Below, in pieces: positions 20,212 through 28,920 of a stretch of DNA of 64,000 nt (the first letter of the stretch is position 1; the number at the start of each line of letters is the position of its first letter). The DNA is taken from NCBI RefSeq assembly GCF_001598235.1, contig NZ_BCYO01000002.1:124001-188000 (forward strand), written 5' to 3'. A program made the position numbers and the translations under genes. A model generated the notes under the pieces. The model saw nothing but the letters and a program-made list of their open reading frames with translations, was not told the DNA's origin and searched no databases. The DNA is from Polaromonas jejuensis NBRC 106434 (GTDB lineage Bacteria; Pseudomonadota; Gammaproteobacteria; Burkholderiales; Burkholderiaceae_C).

Positions 20212-21192
20212 ATGGTCAGTGCCGTATTTCACAACTCGCTGGAGGCCGCAGCGAAGGCTGCCCGCGGCGGCGAAAGAACCCGAGAATCAAGCGCTACACA
20301 TTTGATAGCTGACTCCGCCCATCAAAAGGGCGCCACAGCCCAAAATGACATGACGAGTCCGGCCATATCCGCGCCCCCGGTCGCCCCGCCGACCGCCAGG
20401 CGGCAGTGGGATGCCTCTGCTCTCTGGCTCGGCATCCTGCCGCCCCTGCTGGGCCTGGGCCTGCTGGTGCTGGTCTGGGAGCTGGTGTCCATGGGCACCG
20501 GCGCGAGCATCCCCTCGCCCAAGGACACGTTCACGCAGGCGGTGCAGATCTTCAGCGACCCGTTTTACAGCAAGGGGCCCAACGACCAGGGCGTGGGCTG
20601 GAACGTGCTCTCCTCGCTCAAGCGCGTGGCCATGGGCTTCGGCATGGCGGCCATCGTCGGCATTCCGGTCGGTTTCCTGATCGGCCGCTTCACCTTTTTG
20701 AGCCGCATGTTCAACCCGCTGATCAGCCTGCTGCGCCCGGTCTCGCCGCTGGCCTGGCTGCCGATCGGCCTGCTGGTGTTCAAGGGCGCCAACCCGGCCG
20801 CCATCTGGACCATCTTCATCTGCTCGATCTGGCCCATGATCATCAACACCGCCGTGGGCGTGCAGCGCGTGCCGCAGGACTACATGAACGTGGCGCGCGT
20901 GCTGAATCTTTCCGAATGGAAGATCGTCACGAAAATTCTTTTCCCGGCCGTGCTGCCCTACATGCTGACCGGCGTGCGCCTGGCGGTCGGCACCGCCTGG
21001 CTGGTGATCGTGGCGGCCGAAATGCTGACCGGCGGCGTCGGCATCGGCTTCTGGGTCTGGGACGAGTGGAACAACCTCAACGTCAAGAACATCATCATCG
21101 CGATTTTTGTGATCGGCATCGTCGGCCTGATCCTCGAATACGCGCTGATCAAGCTGGCCACCGCCTTCACGTTTGAAGAAGTGAAGAACTAA
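20212..21192 (+). CDS. nrtB: Nitrate ABC transporter permease
   Basis: NrtB (326 aa as called) is the inner-membrane channel, with about six helices from residue 70 on and the binding-protein-dependent loop around residue 245. The ATG at 20212 is chosen because AGAGGTGA lies just before it. The family core begins near MTSPAISAPPVAPP (20,350), so the first 45 residues are an extension that contains a dispersed-repeat copy (20293-20347). A start at 20350 without the extension is possible. nrtA lies 49 bp upstream. Confidence 0.9.
   Translation: MVSAVFHNSLEAAAKAARGGERTRESSATHLIADSAHQKGATAQNDMTSPAISAPPVAPPTARRQWDASALWLGILPPLLGLGLLVLVWELVSMGTGASIPSPKDTFTQAVQIFSDPFYSKGPNDQGVGWNVLSSLKRVAMGFGMAAIVGIPVGFLIGRFTFLSRMFNPLISLLRPVSPLAWLPIGLLVFKGANPAAIWTIFICSIWPMIINTAVGVQRVPQDYMNVARVLNLSEWKIVTKILFPAVLPYMLTGVRLAVGTAWLVIVAAEMLTGGVGIGFWVWDEWNNLNVKNIIIAIFVIGIVGLILEYALIKLATAFTFEEVKN
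20293..20347 (+). repeat. Dispersed ~55 bp element inside the nrtB N-terminal extension
   Basis: Head GCTACACATTTGATAGC (20293-20309), then TGACTCCGCCCATC and AGGGC match the family in the sense direction. It encodes part of the extra N-terminal segment of NrtB, ending at the likely ancestral start codon region. Confidence 0.6.
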
Positions 21193-21300
21193 GAAAGCCC
21201 TCCCCCGAAGCGCCTTCGGCGCCTCCCCCTCAAGGGGGCACCACCAGCGGCCCGGCAAAGCCGGTTCCGCGGTGGTCCTCGCAAAAATCGGAGCCACATC
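21193..21300. repeat. GC-rich dispersed repeat between nrtB and nrtD
   Basis: The 108-bp spacer holds GCCCGGCAAAGCCGGTTCC with flanking hairpins (GCGCCTTCGGCGC, CCCCCTCAAGGGGG). Its reverse complement lines up with the nuoH-nuoI spacer element at 262-350. The nrtD ribosome-binding region (GGAG) follows. Confidence 0.6.
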
Positions 21301-22116
21301 ATGAGCGAATCCTTTTCCACCAAATACATCGAAATCCACGGCGTCGAGCAGACCTTCAAGACCAAAAAAGGCCCGTTCCGCGCCCTGCAGAACATCAACC
21401 TCACGGTGACCAAGGGCGAATTTGTCGCCTTGATCGGCCACTCGGGCTGCGGCAAGTCCACCCTGCTCAACCTGATTGCCGGCCTGACGACGCCGACCCA
21501 GGGCAGCCTGCTGTGCGCCAACCGCGAAATCGCCGGCCCCGGCCCGGAGCGCGCCGTGGTGTTTCAAAACCACTCGCTGCTGCCCTGGCTGACCTGCTTT
21601 GAAAACGTGTACCTCGCCGTCGAACGCGTGTTCTCGGCAAACGAAAACAAGGCACAACTAAAAGCCCGTACCGATGCAGCGCTGGCCATGGTCGGCTTGA
21701 GCCCCGCCGCCCAAAAACGGCCCGGCGAAATCTCCGGCGGCATGAAGCAGCGCGTCGGCATTGCCCGCGCGCTGTCGATGGAGCCCAAGGTGCTGCTGCT
21801 GGACGAGCCCTTCGGCGCGCTCGATGCGCTGACCCGCGCCAAGCTGCAGGACGAGCTGCTGCAGATCGTGGCCAACACCCAGAGCACGGTGGTGATGGTG
21901 ACGCACGACGTCGATGAAGCCGTGTTGCTCAGCGACAAGATCGTGATGATGACCAACGGGCCTTCGGCCACGATTGGCGAAGTGCTGCGCGTGGATTTGC
22001 CGCGCCCGCGCGACCGGGTGGCGCTGGCCGAAAGCGCGCCCTATCAGCAGTACCGCAAGGCGGTGATTGACTTTTTGTACACGCGCCAGGCGCATGTTGA
22101 AAAGCTGACGGCCTGA
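21301..22116 (+). CDS. nrtD: Nitrate ABC transporter ATP-binding protein
   Basis: This 271-aa ATPase energises NrtAB. Walker A is GHSGCGKST near residue 48, the signature is ISGGMKQR near residue 144 and Walker B is VLLLDEPFGALDA near residue 163; the switch His lies in VTHDVDEAVLLS. It lacks the C-terminal NrtA-like sensor domain of NrtC, so it is the short NrtD type. The transporter therefore has a single kind of ATPase, probably a homodimer. Confidence 0.92.
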   Translation: MSESFSTKYIEIHGVEQTFKTKKGPFRALQNINLTVTKGEFVALIGHSGCGKSTLLNLIAGLTTPTQGSLLCANREIAGPGPERAVVFQNHSLLPWLTCFENVYLAVERVFSANENKAQLKARTDAALAMVGLSPAAQKRPGEISGGMKQRVGIARALSMEPKVLLLDEPFGALDALTRAKLQDELLQIVANTQSTVVMVTHDVDEAVLLSDKIVMMTNGPSATIGEVLRVDLPRPRDRVALAESAPYQQYRKAVIDFLYTRQAHVEKLTA

Positions 22117-22123
22117 AGTCCAG

Positions 22124-22155
22124 CGCCGCCGGGGCCAGAGATGACCCCGTCGGCG
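22124..22155 (+). terminator. Hairpin after nrtD
   Basis: CGCCGCCGGGG (22124-22134) pairs with CCCCGTCGGCG (22145-22155) with one internal mismatch. No T run follows, so it may be a weak terminator or an mRNA 3'-end stabiliser. Confidence 0.45.
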
Positions 22156-22281
22156 ACATCAGCCATCATCGGCCATTCACCAGCGGGCATCCAGGCGTGC
22201 GCATGCCGGCACGCCTTTGCGCAGGGGCAGGCACAGGAAACGGCACGCATGAAGTCTGGAAGGCAAAAGCATTGCAGGCGA

Positions 22282-23601
22282 TCATTTCTTGCCACCGCTA
22301 CCACCACCGCTACCACCGCCGCTACCGCCACCACCGCCGCCAGATGAGCCGCTACCGGATGAGCCGGAATTGGAGCCCGAAGAGCGGCCGCTGCCGTCCG
22401 ATCCCTTCTGCGAACCGCTGCTCTCCGAACCATCCTTGCCGCCCGAGCGGCCTTGACTATCACTGCTTTTACCGCTGCTGCCCAGACCACCGCCCGATCC
22501 GCCCCCCTTGACATACACCCTGTCCACCAAAATGTGCTGGTCTGCACCCACCCTGCCGCTGATCTGCACCCGCTGATCGACCGTCAGGGCGCTGCTGCCG
22601 GAAATCTGCACATTGGGCGCCAGTGTCACCACGTCATGGCCCACGCTGAGTTCGCGCCCACGCATGGCATGCACATAACCCTCAATCACCACGCTGTCCA
22701 CCTGCCCCACTGTCTGGCGTGTCGGGTCAACCTGCATCTCCTGCGCGACAAGACGGCTGCCGTCCCAGCGACCGCGCACCAGCACCTCAGCGCCCGGGAC
22801 AGCGCCAGCTGGCAGGCTCAAGGTGTCCAGGCTGATTCGGGCACCGTACAGGGTGAAGCCAGCGGCATCGGCATCGACCTGGCCGATTTGCCCGGTGATC
22901 TGCGCCTGTTCCCGCGCCGCCTGCGGCTCAATGCGCGAGGCCGCCACTTCACCCGAGGACAGGCGGTGCCCGCTGACCTCGACCCAGTCACCGGCCTTCA
23001 GGTTTTTCAGAGCGCCTGGATCGCTGGCGCGTACGGTCTGGCCCAGCAGTTCAAGCTGGCCGGTGCTGGCGTCAACGCGGCTCAGCGGGCCGACGGCGGC
23101 ATGCAGCACGGCAATGTTGCGCGCACTGAGCTGGGCCCCGGTGCCCGAGGCCCGCACGGCCACCAGCTGTCCGACTGCCAGCTCACGCGCCGTGGCCGTC
23201 CGGCCATCGGCAAATACCGGCGTGCTGGTGTCGTAATGCACCTCCACACCATTGACGCAAATGCTCGCAAAACCGGTGATCACGCCCACCACACCGGTAC
23301 CGCCTATCCCCCCGTTATCGCCGTTGCGGATGCCGGTGCCGCCTATGCCGGGGCGCCCCGCCACCACGTCCTTGCCGGCTGACTCGTTCCCGGCAACGCC
23401 ACCCGTCAGCGTCGGCCCGGCGAGCATTGGCGCACCGGTGCCGCCAACGCCGGGCTGCTGGGCAGCGGGGTTGACCAGGGACGCCTGGGTGTCGCACATG
23501 TTTTGTGCCTGCACGGGCGCACAGACGACGAACACGGCAAGCAGGCCAGCCACCGCCTGACTCAAGGCTCGAGAGGACAAGGAATGGGTGCGGGTATTCA
23601 C
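22282..23601 (-). CDS. Secreted DUF5666-like repeat protein with Gly/Ser tail
   Basis: Function unknown. The start is GTG at 23601, chosen because AGGAGG stands six bases upstream; a longer ATG form (23631) lacks this. The 439-aa protein has a signal peptide (AVAGLLAVFVVCAPVQA), then GGTG-type motifs (GVGGTG, GIGGTG twice) around residues 50-110. Several beta-rich modules follow (residues 110-370, e.g. GQLVAVRASG, LVRGRWDG), resembling DUF5666. A 70-residue Gly/Ser/Lys tail follows that. It lies just after the DUF6502-like gene and is probably co-transcribed. Confidence 0.75.
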   Translation of the reverse strand: MNTRTHSLSSRALSQAVAGLLAVFVVCAPVQAQNMCDTQASLVNPAAQQPGVGGTGAPMLAGPTLTGGVAGNESAGKDVVAGRPGIGGTGIRNGDNGGIGGTGVVGVITGFASICVNGVEVHYDTSTPVFADGRTATARELAVGQLVAVRASGTGAQLSARNIAVLHAAVGPLSRVDASTGQLELLGQTVRASDPGALKNLKAGDWVEVSGHRLSSGEVAASRIEPQAAREQAQITGQIGQVDADAAGFTLYGARISLDTLSLPAGAVPGAEVLVRGRWDGSRLVAQEMQVDPTRQTVGQVDSVVIEGYVHAMRGRELSVGHDVVTLAPNVQISGSSALTVDQRVQISGRVGADQHILVDRVYVKGGGSGGGLGSSGKSSDSQGRSGGKDGSESSGSQKGSDGSGRSSGSNSGSSGSGSSGGGGGGSGGGSGGGSGGKK

Positions 23602-23623
23602 AGCAGCCTCCTGTGGCGCTTGG

Positions 23624-24466
23624 TCAGCCATCTTTGGCCGGCGTCGCCGGCTCGGTGTAGAAGTAGACGCCAAAGGTCATGCGCTGCCGGGGCGCGGTGT
23701 CTGCCGCGTCGGCCTTTTCAAGGGCGATGGCGCTCTTGTTGAGCTCCAGCAAGACCTTCATGGCGACCTGTTCAGACTGCTTTGACAATGCCGCGATGGA
23801 GCCCGCGCCGAGCGCGTCGTAGTGAACGCTGCGCTCCAGAAACGGCGGCGCCCCGCCCATCAGATTGTGGGCGGCCGCGGCGGCATGGTCATGCAGGTTG
23901 TGAGCGAAATAAAACGCTTTTTCGTCAAAGCCTTCGGCGGGAATAAAGGCTTGCACGTTGAGGCATACCCGGCGCTGTTCATCGAATCGCACCATGCCCA
24001 GACGCAGCCACTCATCGAGCACCACGCGTGAACGAATGTCGCTGTTCACGCCGGCCACCAGGGCCTCGAAGGACAAATCCCCGCCTTCGCTGGCAAAGCG
24101 GGCCAGCGGCCGGGGACCGCCGTTTTCATCTAGGTACTGCGGAGAGCCCAGCCAGACGGCCACCAGTTGCGCCCCCAGCGAAACCACCGAGGGCACGATC
24201 TCGACGTCGGAGGCCATTTCCTGCCGCAGGCGATTCACCTCTTTTCTATGGATGCCCGAGACCAGGCTCACGCGGCTGTCGGTGGGCGGTTTCGAGTCGA
24301 TGCGGAAATCCTTGTCGGCAATTTCCACAAAAAGCGCTTTCAGCAGGTCGCAAAGATAGGGGTAGGTGATGCCGCGCGCCAGCATCAGCCGGACCAGAGG
24401 GCGCAAGACGCGACGCAAGGCCAGGACGAACGCAGGCATTGGCGCGGTGGTGGGTGGAGTTTGCAT
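23624..24466 (-). CDS. DUF6502-like protein of unknown function
   Basis: This 280-aa cytoplasmic protein has no signal peptide or membrane segment. The N-terminal 90 residues are helical and basic (ALRRVLRPLVRLMLARG, then DSRVSLVSGIHRKEVNRLR), consistent with a helix-turn-helix regulator and with the family commonly labelled DUF6502; the match is from memory. The ATG at 24466 is used; TTG 24493 is an alternative. It is divergent from the Gly-rich gene across a spacer with repeated GTGGGAAATA sites, which it might bind. Confidence 0.65.
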   Translation of the reverse strand: MQTPPTTAPMPAFVLALRRVLRPLVRLMLARGITYPYLCDLLKALFVEIADKDFRIDSKPPTDSRVSLVSGIHRKEVNRLRQEMASDVEIVPSVVSLGAQLVAVWLGSPQYLDENGGPRPLARFASEGGDLSFEALVAGVNSDIRSRVVLDEWLRLGMVRFDEQRRVCLNVQAFIPAEGFDEKAFYFAHNLHDHAAAAAHNLMGGAPPFLERSVHYDALGAGSIAALSKQSEQVAMKVLLELNKSAIALEKADAADTAPRQRMTFGVYFYTEPATPAKDG

Positions 24467-24503
24467 CTGAAAAATTGATTTGTGCGACTTCAATATAGCA
24501 GCA

Positions 24504-24588
24504 AACGTGGGAAATAGTTACACAAAAATCATTGACGCGGGATTTTCTTCCACATATTGTTTGGGCGTACGTGGGAAATAATTACACG
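24504..24588. promoter_or_regulatory. Two direct repeats in a divergent promoter region
   Basis: ACGTGGGAAATAGTTACAC (about 24505-24522) and ACGTGGGAAATAATTACAC (about 24570-24588) are 18/19 identical, about 65 bp (six helical turns) apart. The second lies inside an inverted repeat GTACGTG...CACGTAC. They look like operators between the DUF6502-like gene and the Gly-rich gene. Confidence 0.65.
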
Positions 24589-24718
24589 TACATACGGAGC
24601 GAACGAGAAGCCGGCAAGTGCAGATCAGGTGACCCAACGGCACTGGCCCCATCAACAAGGTTTGATTTCTCCACGCTCCAGGCGTATCCACGTTTTAGTT
24701 TTAGAAAAGGAATTTGCC

Positions 24719-25252
<534 letters not shown>

Positions 25253-25345
25253 CGGCAATAGCCGGACGGCGTGATGCCACATCCCGGAAGCCGGCGGTCA
25301 GGGCATGCGCCTGCGCGGTCGCAGCCCTGACTGGTCGGGGCCTGG

Positions 25346-25786
25346 TCAGCCACGCTGGCCGGTGATGTAGTGCTCCAGCTGCTCGATCACGAATTTCTGC
25401 GCGGAGATGATGTCCTTCACCAGGTCGCCGATGGATATGAGCCCGACCAGCTTGCCTGCGTCCACCACCGGCAGGTGGCGCAGCCGGTTTTCGGTCATCA
25501 GTGCCATGCAGTGCTCGCTGGTCTCGGTGGAGCTCACAAACATCACCGAGCTGGTCATGACATCGCGCACCAGCGTCGCCGCGGACGTGCGACCCAGCAG
25601 GGCAATCTTGCGGGCATAGTCACGCTCCGTCACGATGCCGACGATGGCCTCGCCCTCGGTCACCAGCAAGGCGCCTATGCCCTTCTCGGCCATAAGCCGA
25701 AGCGCATCGAGGACCGAAGCCGTCGGTGCGATGGTGTGGACGGAGGGGTCGGTCTTGGACTTCAGAATGTCGGTCACAGCGGTCAT
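25346..25786 (-). CDS. CBS-domain pair protein
   Basis: This 146-aa cytoplasmic protein consists of two CBS domains (residues about 15-70 and 80-135), a module that binds adenosine nucleotides. MAEKGIGALLVTEGEAIVGIVTERDYARK and MTENRLRHLPVVDAGKLVGLISIGDLVK, written here only as the two repeat cores, show the VGIVTERD and VGLISIGD ends. GGAGG lies ahead of the ATG at 25786. No effector domain is fused; the regulated partner is unknown. Confidence 0.88.
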   Translation of the reverse strand: MTAVTDILKSKTDPSVHTIAPTASVLDALRLMAEKGIGALLVTEGEAIVGIVTERDYARKIALLGRTSAATLVRDVMTSSVMFVSSTETSEHCMALMTENRLRHLPVVDAGKLVGLISIGDLVKDIISAQKFVIEQLEHYITGQRG

Positions 25787-26105
25787 GAGAGGCCTCCCGG
25801 AAAGAAATTGCACACACCAGACAGAGTGTGAGCCCATAGGCACCGGCAGCGCAACAGGCGAATGCCCTGCAACGCCGGCCCGGCCAAGCACAGCTTGGCC
25901 TGCAGAGGCCAGGGCCAGGGCGAGCCTGCGGCCCTCGGGGTGACATCACGCCCAAAGCGCCGGCCCAGCCGGTCCGCACGGCCGTGGAGCGCAGACACTG
26001 AACAAATTTGGTGCGGCGCATCGGTTTTTCGCACCAGTAATGGCACAAATTTTGCTTGAAAGGGTTCGAGACCTTATCCAAACCCCTTCTGCAAGCACCA
26101 TCCCC
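25787..26105. other. CBS/narK1 divergent spacer
   Basis: The spacer of 319 bp contains a hairpin GGCCAAGC-ACA-GCTTGGCC (25882-25900), an inverted pair TGGTGCG...CGCACCA (26009-26015/26030-26036) and the narK1 sigma-54 promoter. No gene is visible. Confidence 0.7.
26041..26056 (+). promoter_or_regulatory. Sigma-54 promoter of narK1
   Basis: TGGCACA-AATT-TTGC-T matches the RpoN consensus at all key positions with exact spacing. It lies inside the apparent 5' extension of the narK1 frame, which rules out the ATG at 26040 as the true start. The predicted start point is near 26,067. Confidence 0.8.
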
Positions 26106-27377
26106 GTGATCTCTCTCAAAACATTCCTCAAATCAGGGCATTCCCCCACCCTGTTTGCCGCGTTTTTGTACTTTTCATTTTCATGCTGCATTTGGGTGCT
26201 CAACGGGGCCATGGCGCCCTTCATTTCCGAGACCTTCAATCTGAGCCCGGCGCAAAAAGGCCTGATGCTGTCCGTCCCCATCATCGCCGGGGCGCTGATG
26301 CGTTTTCCGCTGGGCATTTTGTCGCAATACATAGGCCGCAAAAACGCGACGCTCGCGGAGATGAGCCTGATTGCCGTCGCCATGCTGTTCGGCTTCTTTT
26401 TCGTCAAGAGCTTCAACGACCTGCTGGCCATGGGCGTCTTGCTGGGCATTGCGGGCGCCAGCTTTGGTGTCGCCCTGTCTCTGGGTTCGGGCTCGTTCCC
26501 GCCCAAAAACAAGGGTCTGGCCATGGGCCTGGTGGGGGCCGGCAACGTGGGTACGGCCGTGTCCGTGCTGATCGCGCCGCCCCTGGCGCAGGCCTTTGGT
26601 TGGATCACGGTTTACGGCCTTGCCGCCTTGGCCATCAGCATTCCCATGATCGTGATGATCGTGTTTGCCAAGGAGCCGCCGGACCTGGACAAACACGCCT
26701 CGTTTCGCGAGCACATCGCCTGCCTGTTCGAGAAGGACGGCTGGGCATTCAGCCTGATCTACGCCGTGACCTTTGGCGGCTTCATCGGCCTGGCGACTTT
26801 CTTGCCCACCTATTACTACGACCAGTTTTCCGTCAGCAAGGTACAGGCCGGCCAGCTCACCATGCTGGCGGCCTTCATGGGCGCGGCGCTGCGCATTTTT
26901 GGCGGCTGGATTTCAGACCGCTGGGGCGGTGTCAACACCCTCAGCGTGGTGCTGATCACCATTTCAGCCACGCTGGTGCTCTGCGGCATCTCTGGCGGTT
27001 CACTCGTGGCCACCACACTGCTGGTCATGCTGTGCTTTGCCGCGCTGGGAGCGGGCAACGGCGCCGTCTTTCAACTCGTGCCGCTGCGCTGGCCGCTGGC
27101 CACGGCGGTGGCGGGCTCCATGATTGGCGAGATAGGCGCGCTGGGCGGCGGCCTGGTGCCCAGCGCCATGGGCCTGTCCAGACAATACGCAAGCAGCTAC
27201 ATGTGGGGGTTTTTCTTCTTCGCCGTGCTGGCGCTCATGATGCTGGTGATGCTGCGGATCATGCAAATTCGCTGGACCCGCACCTGGGCTGAAAAGGGTG
27301 GCAGGGCGCGCAGCCAGACCGCCCCTTCCGGCATGGCCTACCCTGCCGGCAGAGACGGCGCCGGACTGGAAAATTGA
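26106..27377 (+). CDS. NarK-family nitrate/nitrite porter 1
   Basis: This 423-aa major-facilitator protein of the nitrate-nitrite porter family has about 12 helices. Both nitrate-signature regions are present: GIAGASFGVALSLGSG near residue 115 and GLVGAGNVGTAVSV near residue 140. The start is GTG at 26106, because the homologous second porter begins at the same point (xxxxTFLKSGH) and the sigma-54 promoter lies further upstream. The C-terminus (MQIRWTRTWAEKGGRARS) is identical to that of narK2 and is followed by an extra 24 residues. Confidence 0.92.
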   Translation: MISLKTFLKSGHSPTLFAAFLYFSFSCCIWVLNGAMAPFISETFNLSPAQKGLMLSVPIIAGALMRFPLGILSQYIGRKNATLAEMSLIAVAMLFGFFFVKSFNDLLAMGVLLGIAGASFGVALSLGSGSFPPKNKGLAMGLVGAGNVGTAVSVLIAPPLAQAFGWITVYGLAALAISIPMIVMIVFAKEPPDLDKHASFREHIACLFEKDGWAFSLIYAVTFGGFIGLATFLPTYYYDQFSVSKVQAGQLTMLAAFMGAALRIFGGWISDRWGGVNTLSVVLITISATLVLCGISGGSLVATTLLVMLCFAALGAGNGAVFQLVPLRWPLATAVAGSMIGEIGALGGGLVPSAMGLSRQYASSYMWGFFFFAVLALMMLVMLRIMQIRWTRTWAEKGGRARSQTAPSGMAYPAGRDGAGLEN

Positions 27378-27406
27378 GCCGGATCGAAGCGCGCTCCAGC
27401 CCCAGC

Positions 27407-27421
27407 TGGCACGCTTTTCGC
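27407..27421 (+). promoter_or_regulatory. Weak sigma-54-like site before narK2
   Basis: TGGCACG-CTTT-TCGC has a perfect -24 half and one change in the -12 half (TTGC to TCGC). It stands 50 bp before the narK2 ATG and may be a relic copied with the gene or a weak promoter. Confidence 0.4.
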
Positions 27422-27470
27422 ACTAAATCCGTGAGCTTTGCTTTCAGGTTTCACGAAGAGGATATGCACC

Positions 27471-28682
27471 ATGGCAGGTTTTCGCACCTTTCTCAAGTCG
27501 GGCCATGCACCGACTTTATTCGCCGCCTTCCTGTATTTTGATTTCTGCTTTGCCGTCTGGGTACTGAACGGGGCCATGGCGCCGTTCATCAGCGAGGCCT
27601 TCCATCTGACGGCCGCGCAGAAGGGCTTCATGATTTCGGTGCCCATTCTGGCGGGCGCCCTCATGCGCTTTCCCCTGGGCATCCTGGCGCAATACATCGG
27701 CCGCAAAAACGCCGCGCTGGTCGAAATGGGCCTGATCGTGCTGGCGTTGGCCTATGGCTACTTCTTCATCAGCGCGTACAACCATGTGCTGGCCATGGGC
27801 GTGCTGCTGGGCATTGCCGGCGCCAGCTTCGGCGTGGCGCTCTCGCTGGGCTCGGGCTGGTTCCCGCCCCAATACAAGGGCCTGGCCATGGGCATTGCGG
27901 GTGCGGGCAACTCCGGCACCGTGCTGGCTGTGCTGTTTGCGCCGCCGCTGGCCACTGCCTACGGCTGGCAAACGGTCTATGGCCTGGCCGCGTTTTTCAT
28001 GCTGATCCCTATGGTCGTGATGATCGTCTTCGCCAAGGAACCGCCGGACATCGAGCACCAGAGCTTTCGCCAGCACATCGCCTGCCTGTTCGAAAAAGAT
28101 GGCTGGGCGTTCAGCCTGATCTACGTGGTCACCTTCGGCGGCTTCATCGGCCTGGCCAGCTTCCTGCCCACCTATTTTTATGACCAATTCGGCGTCACCA
28201 AGGTGCAGGCCGGCCAGCTCACCATGCTCTCCGCCCTCATGGGCTCGGCCGTGCGCGTGGTCGGCGGCTACATCTCCGACCGCGTGGGCGGCATCAACAC
28301 CCTGAGCGGCGTGCTGGTGGTGGTCGCCATCACCCTCGTGCTGTGCGGCATGGCCGGCGCCTCGCTGACTCTCACCACCCTGCTCTTCATGGTCTGCTTT
28401 GCGGCGCTCGGTGCCGGCAACGGCGCGCTGTTCCAGCTGGTGCCCCTGCGCTGGCCGCTGACCACCGCGGTGGCGGGTTCGATGATTGGCGAGGTGGGCG
28501 CGCTGGGAGGCGGTTTCATTCCCAACGCCATGGGCCTGAGCAAACAGTACACCGATACCTACCTCTGGGGCTTTGTGGCTTTCGCCATCCTGGCCGTCGT
28601 GATGCTGGCCATGTTGCGCGTCATGCAAATCCGCTGGACCCGCACCTGGGCGGAAAAAGGTGGGAGGGCGCGCAGCGCCTGA
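27471..28682 (+). CDS. NarK-family nitrate/nitrite porter 2
   Basis: This 403-aa porter is closely similar to the one just upstream across its whole length (shared TFLKSGH...PTLFAAFLYF, MAPFIS, PTYFYDQF-type and C-terminal blocks). The pair therefore arose by tandem duplication. The nitrate signatures GIAGASFGVALSLGSG and GIAGAGNSGTVLAV are intact. GAAGAGGATAT precedes the ATG. One member may import nitrate and the other exchange nitrite, but the sequence does not say which. Confidence 0.92.
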   Translation: MAGFRTFLKSGHAPTLFAAFLYFDFCFAVWVLNGAMAPFISEAFHLTAAQKGFMISVPILAGALMRFPLGILAQYIGRKNAALVEMGLIVLALAYGYFFISAYNHVLAMGVLLGIAGASFGVALSLGSGWFPPQYKGLAMGIAGAGNSGTVLAVLFAPPLATAYGWQTVYGLAAFFMLIPMVVMIVFAKEPPDIEHQSFRQHIACLFEKDGWAFSLIYVVTFGGFIGLASFLPTYFYDQFGVTKVQAGQLTMLSALMGSAVRVVGGYISDRVGGINTLSGVLVVVAITLVLCGMAGASLTLTTLLFMVCFAALGAGNGALFQLVPLRWPLTTAVAGSMIGEVGALGGGFIPNAMGLSKQYTDTYLWGFVAFAILAVVMLAMLRVMQIRWTRTWAEKGGRARSA

Positions 28683-28701
28683 GCACCTTTTCAGAGAAGG
28701 C

Positions 28702-28723
28702 TAACTTTGCCCCGGCAAAGTTA
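28702..28723. repeat. Perfect 10-bp hairpin after narK2
   Basis: TAACTTTGCC (28702-28711) and GGCAAAGTTA (28714-28723) are perfect inverted arms. No T run follows. It begins the 237-bp narK2-kinase spacer, which otherwise holds short GC-rich repeats and the terminator at 28879. Confidence 0.6.
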
Positions 28724-28878
28724 AGCGCAGCGCGCCGGAACTAAAAGGGTGGCCGCGCACGCAGTGCGTGATCAGCGAAGCTGATAAGAGGCGCGAAGCG
28801 CGTTGCCGTCTTTTCTGCGAAGCTAAAAAGGCGGTCGGGCCAGAGCCGTACCAGCCTGATACGCTACCAAAACGATAG

Positions 28879-28920
28879 CGCCTTGCACCCACCCCACAAG
28901 GATGCAAGGCGGTTTTTCTT
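28879..28920 (+). terminator. Intrinsic terminator after the narK pair
   Basis: CGCCTTGCA (28879-28887) pairs perfectly with TGCAAGGCG (28903-28911), followed by GTTTTTCTT. It ends at the stop codon of the convergent kinase gene and should stop narK transcription. Confidence 0.85.

Noticed and set aside
26040-26105. ATG at 26040 as the start of narK1
   Set aside because: This ATG is part of the sigma-54 promoter; the transcript would begin after it, and the paralogue starts at the position equal to 26106.
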